A DNA stretch of 64,000 bases from Mycobacterium cookii (GTDB lineage Bacteria; Actinomycetota; Actinomycetes; Mycobacteriales; Mycobacteriaceae). The stretch covers positions 1,736,001-1,800,000 of the forward strand of contig NZ_AP022569.1 in assembly GCF_010727945.1 (NCBI RefSeq), read 5' to 3'. Below are positions 43,047 through 51,535 of the stretch, piece after piece. Each line of letters opens with the position of its first letter. The first letter of the stretch is position 1. Both the position numbers and the translations under genes were made by a program. The notes under the pieces are model-generated. The model was given only the letters and a program-made list of their open reading frames with translations. It made no database searches and was not told the origin of the DNA.

Positions 43047-43929
43047 GGTGATCCTTTCCGGTACTGCACGATTCGTCGGTGGTGAGCGCCGAGGCACTCA
43101 GACCGGGAAAGCTTGGAGCTCGCTTCTCGAGGAAGCTGGTGACGCCTTCGATCACGTCGGGACGCCGCAGCGACTCCTGCAGCAGGGCATCCGATCGTGA
43201 ACTTGCGTCGGCGATTTCGCGCATTGCGTCGCCGTAGGCCTGCCGTTTGATCACGGCCATCGATGCCGGCGAGCAGTGCTGGGCGATGTCCTCGGCATAG
43301 TCCATCGCGCGCTTCATCAGCTGCTCGGGTGGCACGACTTCTTTGACCAGCCCGAGCTCGGCAGCCTCGTCGGCGAGGAAAGTACGCCCGCTCAACAACA
43401 GGTCGAGTGCGACACCCCAACCGGTCAGCCGCGGCAGTATCCACGAGACGCCGTATTCCGCGATCAGCCCGCGCCGGGCGAACGACGCCGCGAACTTCGC
43501 ACCGTCCGCAGCGAATCGGACGTCGCACATCAGCGCCTGGGTGAGACCGATCCCGACGCATGATCCGTTGATGGCCGCTACGACCGGTTTCGACAGCGAG
43601 GTCAGGTAGTAGGGCTGACGTTCGCCGACCAGGCTGGCCAGCTTGCGTTCGTCGGTTTTCTCGATCGACTGCGCGACATTGCCCATCGAACCGAGTTGGG
43701 CGCCGGCGCAGAATGCCTTGCCGCGACCGGTCAACACGATCACCCGAACGGCCGGGTCGTCTTCGGCGCGGTCCAACCCCGCGTAGAAAGCGGTCGCAAT
43801 GTCACCGCCCCAGGTGTTGAGCCGGTCCGGCCGGTTGAGGGTCATGATCGCAACACCGCTCGGGGTGACCTCGTAGAGCACCGCGTGGCCCTCTTCTGAG
43901 TCGGCGACGAGGTGGTCAGCGGTATTCAT
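43027..43929 (-). CDS. Enoyl-CoA hydratase/isomerase family protein
   Basis: A 300-residue crotonase-superfamily protein. The oxyanion-hole segment is GKAFCAGAQLGSMGN, then INGSCVGIGLTQALMCDVRF and a glutamate in GLIAEYGVSWILPRLTG, a layout typical of mycobacterial EchA proteins. The start MNTADHLV is used because GAGGAGG precedes it; the longer frame runs into the operator region. It is first in the operon to 37114, with an operator-like site 54 bp upstream. Confidence 0.92.
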   Translation of the reverse strand: MNTADHLVADSEEGHAVLYEVTPSGVAIMTLNRPDRLNTWGGDIATAFYAGLDRAEDDPAVRVIVLTGRGKAFCAGAQLGSMGNVAQSIEKTDERKLASLVGERQPYYLTSLSKPVVAAINGSCVGIGLTQALMCDVRFAADGAKFAASFARRGLIAEYGVSWILPRLTGWGVALDLLLSGRTFLADEAAELGLVKEVVPPEQLMKRAMDYAEDIAQHCSPASMAVIKRQAYGDAMREIADASSRSDALLQESLRRPDVIEGVTSFLEKRAPSFPGLSASALTTDESCSTGKDHHGEPGL

Positions 43930-43982
43930 GTGTCCCACTCCTCCTCGAGCACAGGCGGCGACTCCGGCGATGCGTGTACGCA

Positions 43983-44001
43983 TACTGTATACCTATCGGT
44001 A
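43983..44001. promoter_or_regulatory. Candidate operator, 19-bp TACWGTAA motif
   Basis: The sequence TACTGTATACCTATCGGTA lies 54 bp upstream of the enoyl-CoA hydratase that heads the six-gene operon. Its reverse complement shares GATAGGTATNACAGTA with the site at 44239 beside the TetR gene. Confidence 0.7.
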
Positions 44002-44238
44002 CCGCATTCTGCAATCGTCGTCGGACGCTGTTTTGCGCCGTCCGAGCGGCCAAAATCGTAGGGTTGGGCGAGGCCGGAGCCACCGTTGCGCCGATGCGCC
44101 AAAATCCCTACGAGTGAACCGATTTCGCCGGGAAGGCCTGTCCGCGGTAGACGAGTCGAATGCCCGGAGTGTGTCGCGCCGGCGTTCGTCGGTCCGTGCG
44201 GCTCGAGCTTCGCTTGCGGGCGCACGTACCAAAAAGCC

Positions 44239-44257
44239 TACGATAGGTATTACAGTA
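44239..44257. promoter_or_regulatory. Candidate operator, 19-bp TACWGTAA motif, near tetR
   Basis: The sequence TACGATAGGTATTACAGTA lies about 107 bp upstream of the TetR gene start and would allow autoregulation. It is fused to the last copy of the CCAAAANNCCTACGA element. Confidence 0.65.
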
Positions 44258-44364
44258 ACAAGCGGCGTGGGCGACACGGCTGCGTAACTGCAGATCAACC
44301 GGCAGGTGACGGTAGATTCGAACCCGTCGGCCGCGAAGCGTCGAACGTGATGGAGGTGCCCGCA

Positions 44365-45126
44365 GTGGCCAAGCAAGCAACCGCGGAGAAGCGTCAGCGG
44401 CGTGAACGTGGATCCATCAACCCCGACGACATCATCAGCGGCGCGTTCGAACTCGCGGAGCAGGTCTCGATCGACAACCTGAGCATGCCGTTGCTCGGCA
44501 AGCACCTCGGTGTCGGAGTGACGAGCATCTACTGGTACTTCCGCAGAAAGGACGATCTTCTCAACGCGATGACCGATCGGGCGCTGCGCAAGTACGTCTT
44601 CGCAACCCCCTACGTGGAGGCCAGCGATTGGCGCGAAACACTGCGCAATCACGCCCGCTCGATGCGAAAAACGTTCATGGGCAACCCAATTCTGTGCGAT
44701 CTGATTCTGATCAGGTCAGCACTGAGCCCGCGCGCAGCCAAGGTCGGGGTTCAGGAGATCGAAAAAGCCATCGCCGGCCTCGTCGAGGCGGGACTGTCAC
44801 CGGAAGAGGCCTTCGACACGTACTCCGCAGTCTCGGTACACGTTCGGGGCTCAGTCGTGCTGCATCGCCTCCAGGAGAAAAACCAGGCGACCGAGAACGG
44901 TGGGCGCACGATCGAAGACACGATGGTCATCGACGCCAAGACCACCCCGCTGCTGGCACGGATGACGACGAAGGGCCGTCACATCGGCGCCGCCGACGAC
45001 AACAATTTCGAATACGGCCTGGATTGCATTCTCGACCACGCCACTCGACTGATCGAGCAGGGCTCGAAGTCGACTGGCCATCAACGTAAGTCGACGTCAG
45101 CCCGGCCACGCAAGACTTCCCGATAG
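44365..45126 (+). CDS. TetR/AcrR-family regulator, candidate master of the cluster
   Basis: A 253-residue TetR-family regulator. The N-terminal helix-turn-helix covers about residues 14-60: INPDDIISGAFELAEQ, then GKHLGVGVTSIYWYFRRKDDLLNAM. The C-terminal ligand domain follows and ends with a basic tail (KSTSARPRKTSR). The start is GTG 44365 with GGAGGTG 6 bp upstream; an ATG five codons earlier is the alternative. Operator copies flank its promoter region and that of the divergent operon, so it is the leading candidate to bind the recurring palindrome. The ligand is unknown; for such repressors it is often an acyl-CoA pathway intermediate. Confidence 0.9.
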   Translation: MAKQATAEKRQRRERGSINPDDIISGAFELAEQVSIDNLSMPLLGKHLGVGVTSIYWYFRRKDDLLNAMTDRALRKYVFATPYVEASDWRETLRNHARSMRKTFMGNPILCDLILIRSALSPRAAKVGVQEIEKAIAGLVEAGLSPEEAFDTYSAVSVHVRGSVVLHRLQEKNQATENGGRTIEDTMVIDAKTTPLLARMTTKGRHIGAADDNNFEYGLDCILDHATRLIEQGSKSTGHQRKSTSARPRKTSR

Positions 45127-45127
45127 C

Positions 45128-46018
45128 TCAGCTCGATGGCGGCTCCGGCACAGTGAAGTGCTCGTCGCGCAGCCGGAAGGCCTCCTTCGTGCCGTGCTGC
45201 GCCCGGGTCTTGACGAAGTTGAACTCCCCCGGCGCAAACTGCAGATTCGTGCCGAAAGCGTGAAATAGATAGCTCGCAACCTCTTCGCCCTGGTACGCCT
45301 GGCTCTGCTCGACGAGCCGAAATGCCTCCTTGGCGATGACGATACCGTCGGCCGGCATCTTGGCCGCCTTCTCCGCCCAGAATTGCGCCCGGGCCGCTTC
45401 GTGGCCGGGATCGCAAGTCTCCGTGAAGATTCCGAGGTGTTCGATCGTGGCGGCCTCGATGATGTCACCCGTCAACAGCAGGCGTCGTGCCAGCACCGGC
45501 CCCAGTCGATGGAAGAACATATGCAGGCTGCCCAGCGCGGGTCCCAGGAATCGGGTAGCCGGCATGCCGACCTTGGTATTGCGCGCGATGACGGAAATGT
45601 CTGTCATCAGCGCGATCTCGAAGCCACCGCCGAGCGCGTAGCCGCTGATCTCACCCACGGTGACCTTCGGGAAGCCCATCAGGTTGTGGTAGAAGCTGAA
45701 CGACTTGCGGTCGACCGTGAGCCGTCGGCGCTGACTGGGACGCGTCTTGGCCGGCCCCTCGGGACTGCGCTCGCCGTACCAACCGTAAGCATTGTTCATG
45801 TCGGCGCCGGTGCTGAATACGCCATCCGCTCCGCGTAGCATGACGACGGTCAGATCGTCGTCCTCGGCGACATGATCCAGACACCGGGCGACTGCGTCGC
45901 GCATCGTCGCATCGTAGGAATTGCGTTGTTTGGGATTGTTTAACGTTATTGTCGCGATCCGCTTTTCCGGATCGATGTGGAAAAGAACGCGATCGTCGCC
46001 GCTATCTGAGACCGTCAT
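45128..46018 (-). CDS. Enoyl-CoA hydratase/isomerase family protein
   Basis: A 296-residue crotonase-fold protein. It has GVFSTGADMNNAYGW in the oxyanion region and GYALGGGFEIALMTDISVIA, but the stretch that usually carries the catalytic glutamates reads MPATRFLGPALGSLHMF. The exact reaction (hydratase, isomerase or C-C cleavage) is open. It is third in an operon with a thioesterase and a GntR regulator, overlapping the latter's end by 17 bp, and is convergent with tetR (1-bp gap). Confidence 0.9.
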   Translation of the reverse strand: MTVSDSGDDRVLFHIDPEKRIATITLNNPKQRNSYDATMRDAVARCLDHVAEDDDLTVVMLRGADGVFSTGADMNNAYGWYGERSPEGPAKTRPSQRRRLTVDRKSFSFYHNLMGFPKVTVGEISGYALGGGFEIALMTDISVIARNTKVGMPATRFLGPALGSLHMFFHRLGPVLARRLLLTGDIIEAATIEHLGIFTETCDPGHEAARAQFWAEKAAKMPADGIVIAKEAFRLVEQSQAYQGEEVASYLFHAFGTNLQFAPGEFNFVKTRAQHGTKEAFRLRDEHFTVPEPPSS

Positions 46019-46847
46019 CTGCCGGACCCCCTCCTGTTGTGTGCCCGCCGTTGGACACCGAGCGCGGAACCAGTCGCGGCCCGACGTCTGACATCAGCTT
46101 GGCCTCGATGGTCTGGTTGCCGGCGAAGGCAAGGGTGTTGCGCCGCGCCGCCGCGAGGTGGTCTTGAGCCAGCCGGACCGCCTTGCCGGCGTTGCCGTCG
46201 CAGATCGCGTCGAGCAGCCGCTGATGGTCACGCAAGGCCGCTCGCTTTGTCTTGTCCACCATCGGGGCTGGTTCGCCGTGGCCGTTCCAGACCGAGGACT
46301 CGTGCGCCGACCAGATCAACTCCAGCGACCCGATCAACAAGATCATCGGCTCGTTGCCGCAACGCGAGACCAAGGTCTCGTGAAACCGGCGGGCGTTCGG
46401 CACATACTGCGAATCGTCATCGAATTGGGTTGTCTGCAGATCGATCTCGGCCTGCAGATAGGGGACGACTTCGGTCATCCGGTCATCTCGCGCGGCGCAC
46501 ATCCCCGCGCAGATCGGCTCGAGGTGCAAGAGCGCCTCGCTGACGTCGACCGGCGTGGCGGCCCGAGATTGCAACACCATGCTGATCATGTGCGCGGTCC
46601 GCTCGGCCGTCGGGTGCTGGACGACCGCGCCGCCGACGTTACCGCGACGGACCGAGATCAGCCCGTCGGTCTCCAGGATGTGGATCGCCTCGCGCAGCGC
46701 CGGCGGGCTGACTCCGAATTCACCGAAAAGGCTTTCCTGCGAGGGAAGAACATCGCCCTCTTTCAGGCGGCCCGACAGAATGTCATCCCGCAGTTTCGAC
46801 GCCACGATCTCGGCGACGCGCGGTTGGCGGAAGCGCTGCGGTGCCAC
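46002..46847 (-). CDS. GntR-family (FadR/FCD) regulator
   Basis: A 281-residue GntR regulator with an N-terminal winged helix (RVAEIVASKLRDDILSGRL, LPSQESLFGEFGVSPPALRE) and a C-terminal FCD all-helical ligand domain (HLEPICAGMCAARD and a His-rich region) that commonly binds metal and small acids. The GTG start lies 1 bp after the thioesterase stop. It may regulate its own operon or the divergent hydratase/ligase operon. A second GntR regulator is at 55078. Confidence 0.9.
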   Translation of the reverse strand: MAPQRFRQPRVAEIVASKLRDDILSGRLKEGDVLPSQESLFGEFGVSPPALREAIHILETDGLISVRRGNVGGAVVQHPTAERTAHMISMVLQSRAATPVDVSEALLHLEPICAGMCAARDDRMTEVVPYLQAEIDLQTTQFDDDSQYVPNARRFHETLVSRCGNEPMILLIGSLELIWSAHESSVWNGHGEPAPMVDKTKRAALRDHQRLLDAICDGNAGKAVRLAQDHLAAARRNTLAFAGNQTIEAKLMSDVGPRLVPRSVSNGGHTTGGGPADDGLR

Positions 46848-46848
46848 G

Positions 46849-47502
46849 TCAGCTCGTCTCGGCTCGTCGCTTGCCCAGACGATGGCCCGTCAACTTCTCG
46901 GGGGGCAGTGCCAGCGTCGTGGTTTCGCCGATGCACAGCAGTTCACCGTCGCGCAGTAATCGGGCTGTCGACGCAATCCCACGGTCGACCTCGCTGCGGG
47001 AGATCTCGAAACGCAATTCGGTCAGCACCGGCGTCGGACGATGGAAGGTGACCTGCAGCGAACGGGTCTTGCCGGACAGCCCGACAACGCAGTTCTGATG
47101 CTGCATCACGCAGTCGAAGAAGACCGCCAGGAAACCACCGTGCACCAGTCCCGGCGGGCCTTCGAAGACAAGTGGGAAGGCGACACTCCCGGACGCGGTT
47201 TCGCCATCGATCCGGTCGAAGCGATATTCCGGAAAGCACGGGTTGAACGCGCCGATGTCCGTCGCGTGATCGAGGTAGACACGACAGCTTGCCTCGTCAC
47301 CGATCCGTGGGGTGCTGTCCGGCGGCACCGCCACGCTGAGTTCGCGCTCCCACGCGCCGATCTGTGCGAGCATCGCGTCGACCGTCGGGTGCGGCTGCTC
47401 CAACGACAGCAGCAACGAGCTGAGGCGGCGCATTGCACCGGCCGCCTCGACAATTTGGGGCAGCGGCGCCTCGCCGAACCGCGCCGTGTGGCGTTCGCCC
47501 AT
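46849..47502 (-). CDS. Hotdog-fold (PaaI-like) acyl-CoA thioesterase
   Basis: A 217-residue hotdog-fold protein with an N-terminal helical extension of about 90 residues, like the one at 25096. The active-site region reads GPPGLVHGGFLAVFFDCVMQHQN (quoted here as the VHGG motif near residue 120), then SLQVTFHRPTPVLTELRF. It likely hydrolyses an acyl-CoA or protects CoA pools. It is the first gene of an operon with GntR and EchA; its divergent promoter region contains the operator half-sites at 47555-47584. Confidence 0.82.
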   Translation of the reverse strand: MGERHTARFGEAPLPQIVEAAGAMRRLSSLLLSLEQPHPTVDAMLAQIGAWERELSVAVPPDSTPRIGDEASCRVYLDHATDIGAFNPCFPEYRFDRIDGETASGSVAFPLVFEGPPGLVHGGFLAVFFDCVMQHQNCVVGLSGKTRSLQVTFHRPTPVLTELRFEISRSEVDRGIASTARLLRDGELLCIGETTTLALPPEKLTGHRLGKRRAETS

Positions 47503-47554
47503 CCGACCTCTTCCCGACGCCCTGTTCCGTAACGCCGCTTTCCTTGCTAAGTTA

Positions 47555-47584
47555 TACAGTGCAGAACTCGTATTGCCTACTGTA
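47555..47584. promoter_or_regulatory. Candidate double operator, TACWGTAA-related
   Basis: TACAGT at 47555-47560 and TACTGTA at 47578-47584 face each other across 17 bp, and the second continues leftward as a 13/19 match to the 16642 site (minus strand TACAGTAGGCAATACGAGT). The pair lies between the thioesterase operon and the hydratase/ligase operon. Confidence 0.5.
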
Positions 47585-47621
47585 GGGGTATCTGTATCGG
47601 CAGGGAAGGGCAGATTCGACA

Positions 47622-48443
47622 GTGAGTCAGGACGTGGACTCCGCGGCGGTGGACGGCTCGCTCGTCGCGAGCCGCGACGGCGCGATCCTGCGGCTCACGC
47701 TCGACCGCCCGTCACACCGTAATGCGCTGAACCACAGCATGATCGAGAGCTTGGTCGCCGAGTTGAGCAGAGCAGCAACCGACGACGCGCTGCGGGTAAT
47801 CCTCATCCAAGGCGCCGGCGACGATTTCTGCTCGGGCGCTGACTGGGTCGCCACCAACAACAGCAGCGATCAACGGCCCCGCACCGGCGACGTCCTGCGG
47901 CGTCTACCCCACGGCGCCCACCGGGTGATCGAGTTGATTCACCACATCCAGTTGCCGGTGGTCTGCAGCGTGCGCGGGTTCGCGGTCGGGCTGGGCTGCA
48001 ATCTGGCGCTGGTGGCCGACTTCACCGTCGCCGCCGCTGACGCCGAGTTCTGGGAACCCTTCGCCGCGCGTGGATTCAGCCCCGACTCCGGCTCGACCTG
48101 GCTACTCCCCCGATTGGTCGGGCTGACCCGAGCCAAGCAGATGCTGTTGCTCGGCGACAAAGTGAGCGCCGTCGACGCGGCCAACTGGGGCCTGATCCAT
48201 CAGTCCGTCGAGCCGGCCGACTTGGACCGGGCGACCGAGGCGCTATTGATCCGCCTGGCCAACGGACCGACGGTGGCACTGGGACTGGCCAAGCAGGCGA
48301 TCAACTACGGCCAGCATGCGACGTTGAACCAGTCGATGACGCAGGAGCTCTTCGATGTAGAACTATCTTGCAGGACAAGTGATTTCAAAGAGGGCCTTGC
48401 TGCGTTCCGGGAGCGCCGCCCGCCAGAATTTCGCGGCCGATGA
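47622..48443 (+). CDS. Enoyl-CoA hydratase/isomerase family protein
   Basis: A 273-residue crotonase-fold protein. It has DDFCSGADWVATNNSSD, VRGFAVGLGCNLALVADFTV and a later ARGFSPDSGSTWLLPRLVG, where an Asp replaces one usual Glu, as in many mycobacterial EchA isomerase-like proteins. The GTG start is preceded by AGGGAAGGG. It is first of six same-strand genes: three hydratases, then three adenylate-forming enzymes, nearly all overlapping. Confidence 0.92.
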   Translation: MSQDVDSAAVDGSLVASRDGAILRLTLDRPSHRNALNHSMIESLVAELSRAATDDALRVILIQGAGDDFCSGADWVATNNSSDQRPRTGDVLRRLPHGAHRVIELIHHIQLPVVCSVRGFAVGLGCNLALVADFTVAAADAEFWEPFAARGFSPDSGSTWLLPRLVGLTRAKQMLLLGDKVSAVDAANWGLIHQSVEPADLDRATEALLIRLANGPTVALGLAKQAINYGQHATLNQSMTQELFDVELSCRTSDFKEGLAAFRERRPPEFRGR

Positions 48444-48465
48444 ATAACAGCAAAGGGGAATCGTG

Positions 48466-49278
48466 ATGTCCGCACCGTCATACGACACCATCAAATACGA
48501 AGTCGACGGACACAAGGCCACCATCACCCTGAATCGGCCCGACGCCCTCAACGCGCTGAGCCCTCATATGGTCACCGAGCTGCGCAACGCATATCACGAG
48601 GCTGAAAACGACGACGCGGTATGGCTTCTCATCGTCACCGGCACCGGGCGGGCTTTCTGCACCGGCGCTGACGTCAAGGCGATTCCCGGCGACGGCAAGG
48701 TGATCAACGAACGCCCGTACCTGTCCAGCTATGAGCAATGGGAGGCGCCGCAAGAGGGCACACCGCCGTTCCGAACGATGGCCAAACCGGTGCTCGCCGC
48801 GATCAACGGATTATGTTGTGGCGCTGGCCTCGACTGGGTCACCACCGGCGACATCGTCATCGCGTCCGACAAGGCGACATTCTTCGATCCGCACGTCAGC
48901 ATCGGACTGGTCGCCGCGCGCGAGCTGGTCCGAGTGGCCCGGGTGCTGCCGCGTTCGATCGCACTGCGGATGGCGCTGATGGGCAAGCACGAACGGCTCA
49001 GCGCGCAAAGGGCATACGAGCTCGGCATGATCAGCGAGATCGTCGACCACGACCGCCTGCTGGAGCGCGCCCACGAGATCGCCGACATCGTCAACTCGAA
49101 TGCGCCGCTTGCCGTACGGGGCACCAGACTGGCCATCCTCAAGGGGTTGGACCTGCCACTGCACGAAGCCGAGATGCTGGCAGAGTCGTTCCGCGAACGG
49201 AACCTGCACACCGAGGACTCGCTCGAGGGCCCCAAGGCGTTCGTCGAAAAGCGGCCACCGGAATGGCGGTGTCGATGA
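48466..49278 (+). CDS. Enoyl-CoA hydratase/isomerase family protein
   Basis: A 270-residue crotonase-fold protein. It shows ATITLNRPDALNALSPHM near residue 18, RAFCTGADVKAIPGDG and NGLCCGAGLDWVTTGDIVIA. The later region is HVSIGLVAARELVRVARVLPR, lacking the Pro-Asp/Glu-Gly pattern of classical hydratases. It is closely related in arrangement to the next gene (both have FFDxHVSxGLV). The ATG has AAAGGGGA upstream; a GTG one codon earlier is possible. Confidence 0.92.
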   Translation: MSAPSYDTIKYEVDGHKATITLNRPDALNALSPHMVTELRNAYHEAENDDAVWLLIVTGTGRAFCTGADVKAIPGDGKVINERPYLSSYEQWEAPQEGTPPFRTMAKPVLAAINGLCCGAGLDWVTTGDIVIASDKATFFDPHVSIGLVAARELVRVARVLPRSIALRMALMGKHERLSAQRAYELGMISEIVDHDRLLERAHEIADIVNSNAPLAVRGTRLAILKGLDLPLHEAEMLAESFRERNLHTEDSLEGPKAFVEKRPPEWRCR

Positions 49279-50057
49279 CTTTCCAGACCATCGAACTCGC
49301 GGTGGACAGCGGGGACCGGATTGCCACCATCACATTGAACCGCCCCGATCAACTCAACGCGTTCAACCGAACGATGTGCGAGGAGATGGCGCAGGCGTGG
49401 CGACTCGTCAAGGCGGACGACTCCGTCAATGCGATCGTTCTGCGAGCCGCGGGCAGTCGGGCGTTCAGCGCGGGCCTCGACGTCAAGACGCCATACGGTC
49501 AGCCCGAAAACATCTGGAATCACGAAGATCCCGGCGAGGCGCTCAGTCCGAAGTGGCAGAAGATGTGGAAGCCGGTGGTGTGCGCCGTGCAAGGCATGTG
49601 CACAGCGGGCGCGTTCTACTTCATCAACGAGTCCGATGTCGTCATCTGCTCCACCGACGCCACGTTCTTCGATTCCCATGTATCGGCCGGGCTGGTGTGC
49701 GCTCTCGAGCCGGTCGGGTTGATGCGTCGCATCGGCCTGGGTGAATCGCTGCGAATTGCGTTGATGGGCAACGATGAGCGGGTCAGCGCCGAGACGGCAC
49801 TGCGTATCGGTTTGGTCTCCGAAGTCGTTTCGCCGGAGCGCCTGTGGGGACGCGCGCACGAGATCGCGGCGACCATCGCGGCCAAGCCGCCGTCGGCGAC
49901 CCAGGGCACGGTGAAGGCAATCTGGGAGTCGTTGGACAAGCCTTACCGCGCCGCGCTGGATCAGGGTCTGATCTATACCCGGCTCGGAAATCCAATCGGC
50001 ACCGCCGAACTCGCGGCCCGAGGCGGTGGCCGCGCACCGGATCCAAAAATCCGATGA
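49275..50057 (+). CDS. Enoyl-CoA hydratase/isomerase family protein
   Basis: A 260-residue crotonase-fold protein, tandem relative of the previous gene. It shows ATITLNRPDQLNAFNRTM, RAFSAGLDVKTPYGQ, GMCTAGAFYFINESDVVICS and HVSAGLVCALEPVGLMRRIG. The start ATG overlaps the preceding stop (ATGA); an ATG four codons upstream is in frame. Tandem duplication followed by divergence is likely. The particular reaction is not readable. Confidence 0.92.
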   Translation: MTFQTIELAVDSGDRIATITLNRPDQLNAFNRTMCEEMAQAWRLVKADDSVNAIVLRAAGSRAFSAGLDVKTPYGQPENIWNHEDPGEALSPKWQKMWKPVVCAVQGMCTAGAFYFINESDVVICSTDATFFDSHVSAGLVCALEPVGLMRRIGLGESLRIALMGNDERVSAETALRIGLVSEVVSPERLWGRAHEIAATIAAKPPSATQGTVKAIWESLDKPYRAALDQGLIYTRLGNPIGTAELAARGGGRAPDPKIR

Positions 50058-51535
50058 CCTCGATGTCCAGGCACCGGCTCAGCCAACGCATCGACCACGT
50101 TCTGCGCCTGCAGCCCGAATCACCGGCGCTGGAATACGACCGGCGTTGGGTGTCATGGGGAGAGCTCGACCAATTGGCGACCCGGATCGCGCGGCTCGTC
50201 GGTGACAGCCGACCCGAAGTGGGCATCCTGCTCCGCAACCGCCCCGCGCAGGTCGCCTCGTTGCTCGGTGTGCTGCGCTGCGGCGCGACGGTCGTCGTCA
50301 TCAACCCGGCGCGCGGCGACGAACGCCTCAAGGCGGATCTGAGTGAGCTCGCGCTTCCCCTGATCATCGGCGAGGCGGATGACCTCGCCATGCTCGGCCA
50401 GATACCCGACGTGACGACGGTATCCATCGACGGACTAGCTGCCGAGCCAAAGGTGCGCGCAGCCAGGCTTTCTCATTCAGAGCGGCCTGGAGTCGCCGTG
50501 CGGATGTTGACCAGCGGCACGACCGGACCGCCCAAGCGGGTGGACCTCAGCTACGACATGCTCGCGCACAGCGTGATGGGGCCCGAGGCTAACAAAGCGT
50601 CGGCGCCGACGGAGTTACGCCGCGGCGTTGCGATCGTGAACTCACCGCTCGTCCACATCGGCGGGGTGTTCCGGATCCTGCAGTGTGTCGCCGAGGCGCG
50701 ACCGTTCGTGTTGCTGGAACGATTCGAACTCGACAGCTGGGCCGCAGCGGTCCGCACCCACCGGCCCCGCGCGGTGTCGCTGGTGCCGACCGCATTGCGG
50801 ATGGTGCTGCATTCCGAACTGTCTCGTGACGACCTGGCAGGCATCAGGGTCGTGACGTCCGGCACCGCGCCGCTGTCACCGGAGGATTCCGACGCGTTCA
50901 CTGAGAAATACGGCATCCCGGTGTTGACCTCCTATGCCGCAACAGAATTCGGCGGAGGGGTCGCCGGCTGGACGTTGCCCGATTACCGAGAGCATTGGCA
51001 CGCCAAACGCGGCAGCGTCGGACGGGCCAATCCGGGTGCGGGCCTGCGCGTGGTCGGTGACGACGGCAATCCGCTGGAAGCCAACCGGATCGGGCTGCTC
51101 GAGGTGAAGCCGGCGCAGCTCGGTCCTTCCGCGGGCTGGATGCGCACCACGGACATGGCCCGCATCGACGCCGATGGGTTCCTGTGGATCGTCGGCCGCG
51201 CAGACCAGGCGATCATCCGCGGCGGCTTCAAAATCATGCCCGACGATGTACGCAACGCCCTGGAAAGCCATCCCGCTGTCGCGGGTGCCGCTGTCGTCGG
51301 GCGCCGCGACGACCGGCTCGGCGAGACACCGGTGGCGATGGTGGAAGTCCGAGAACCGACAGATCCGCCCGCGCTGATCGACTACCTGCGGACTCGGTTG
51401 GCGCGCTACGAGATTCCCACCGAAATCGTCATCGTTCCAGAACTGCCCAGAACTCCGTCCGGCAAGCCTGATCTGAGTGCGGTCCGCGGCTACTTCAGTG
51501 ACAGCGTCGCTGCCGTGCAGGGTGACCATGCGTGA
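50054..51535 (+). CDS. Adenylate-forming acyl-CoA synthetase, tandem copy 1
   Basis: A 493-residue class I adenylate-forming enzyme. The P-loop reads LTSGTTGPPKRVDLSYD (Arg where Gly is usual after PK), with YAATEFGGGV for the adenine site, TTDMARIDADGFLWIVGRAD and the C-terminal lysine in PSGKPDLSAV. It is the first of three such enzymes in a row. Its ATG overlaps the preceding hydratase stop. It would activate an acid with ATP; divergence among the three suggests different substrates rather than gene dosage. Confidence 0.92.
   Translation: MTSMSRHRLSQRIDHVLRLQPESPALEYDRRWVSWGELDQLATRIARLVGDSRPEVGILLRNRPAQVASLLGVLRCGATVVVINPARGDERLKADLSELALPLIIGEADDLAMLGQIPDVTTVSIDGLAAEPKVRAARLSHSERPGVAVRMLTSGTTGPPKRVDLSYDMLAHSVMGPEANKASAPTELRRGVAIVNSPLVHIGGVFRILQCVAEARPFVLLERFELDSWAAAVRTHRPRAVSLVPTALRMVLHSELSRDDLAGIRVVTSGTAPLSPEDSDAFTEKYGIPVLTSYAATEFGGGVAGWTLPDYREHWHAKRGSVGRANPGAGLRVVGDDGNPLEANRIGLLEVKPAQLGPSAGWMRTTDMARIDADGFLWIVGRADQAIIRGGFKIMPDDVRNALESHPAVAGAAVVGRRDDRLGETPVAMVEVREPTDPPALIDYLRTRLARYEIPTEIVIVPELPRTPSGKPDLSAVRGYFSDSVAAVQGDHA

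Larger units (their letters stand above)
43930..44364. other. 434-bp divergent regulatory region
   Basis: No convincing gene is seen here. It holds two copies of the window operator motif (43983-44001 and 44239-44257) near its two ends. Between and beside them are three copies of a second short element: CCAAAATCGTAGGG at 44050-44063, CCAAAATCCCTACGA at 44099-44113 and CCAAAAAGCCTACGA at 44229-44243. Open frames crossing it have no family resemblance. Confidence 0.75.
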
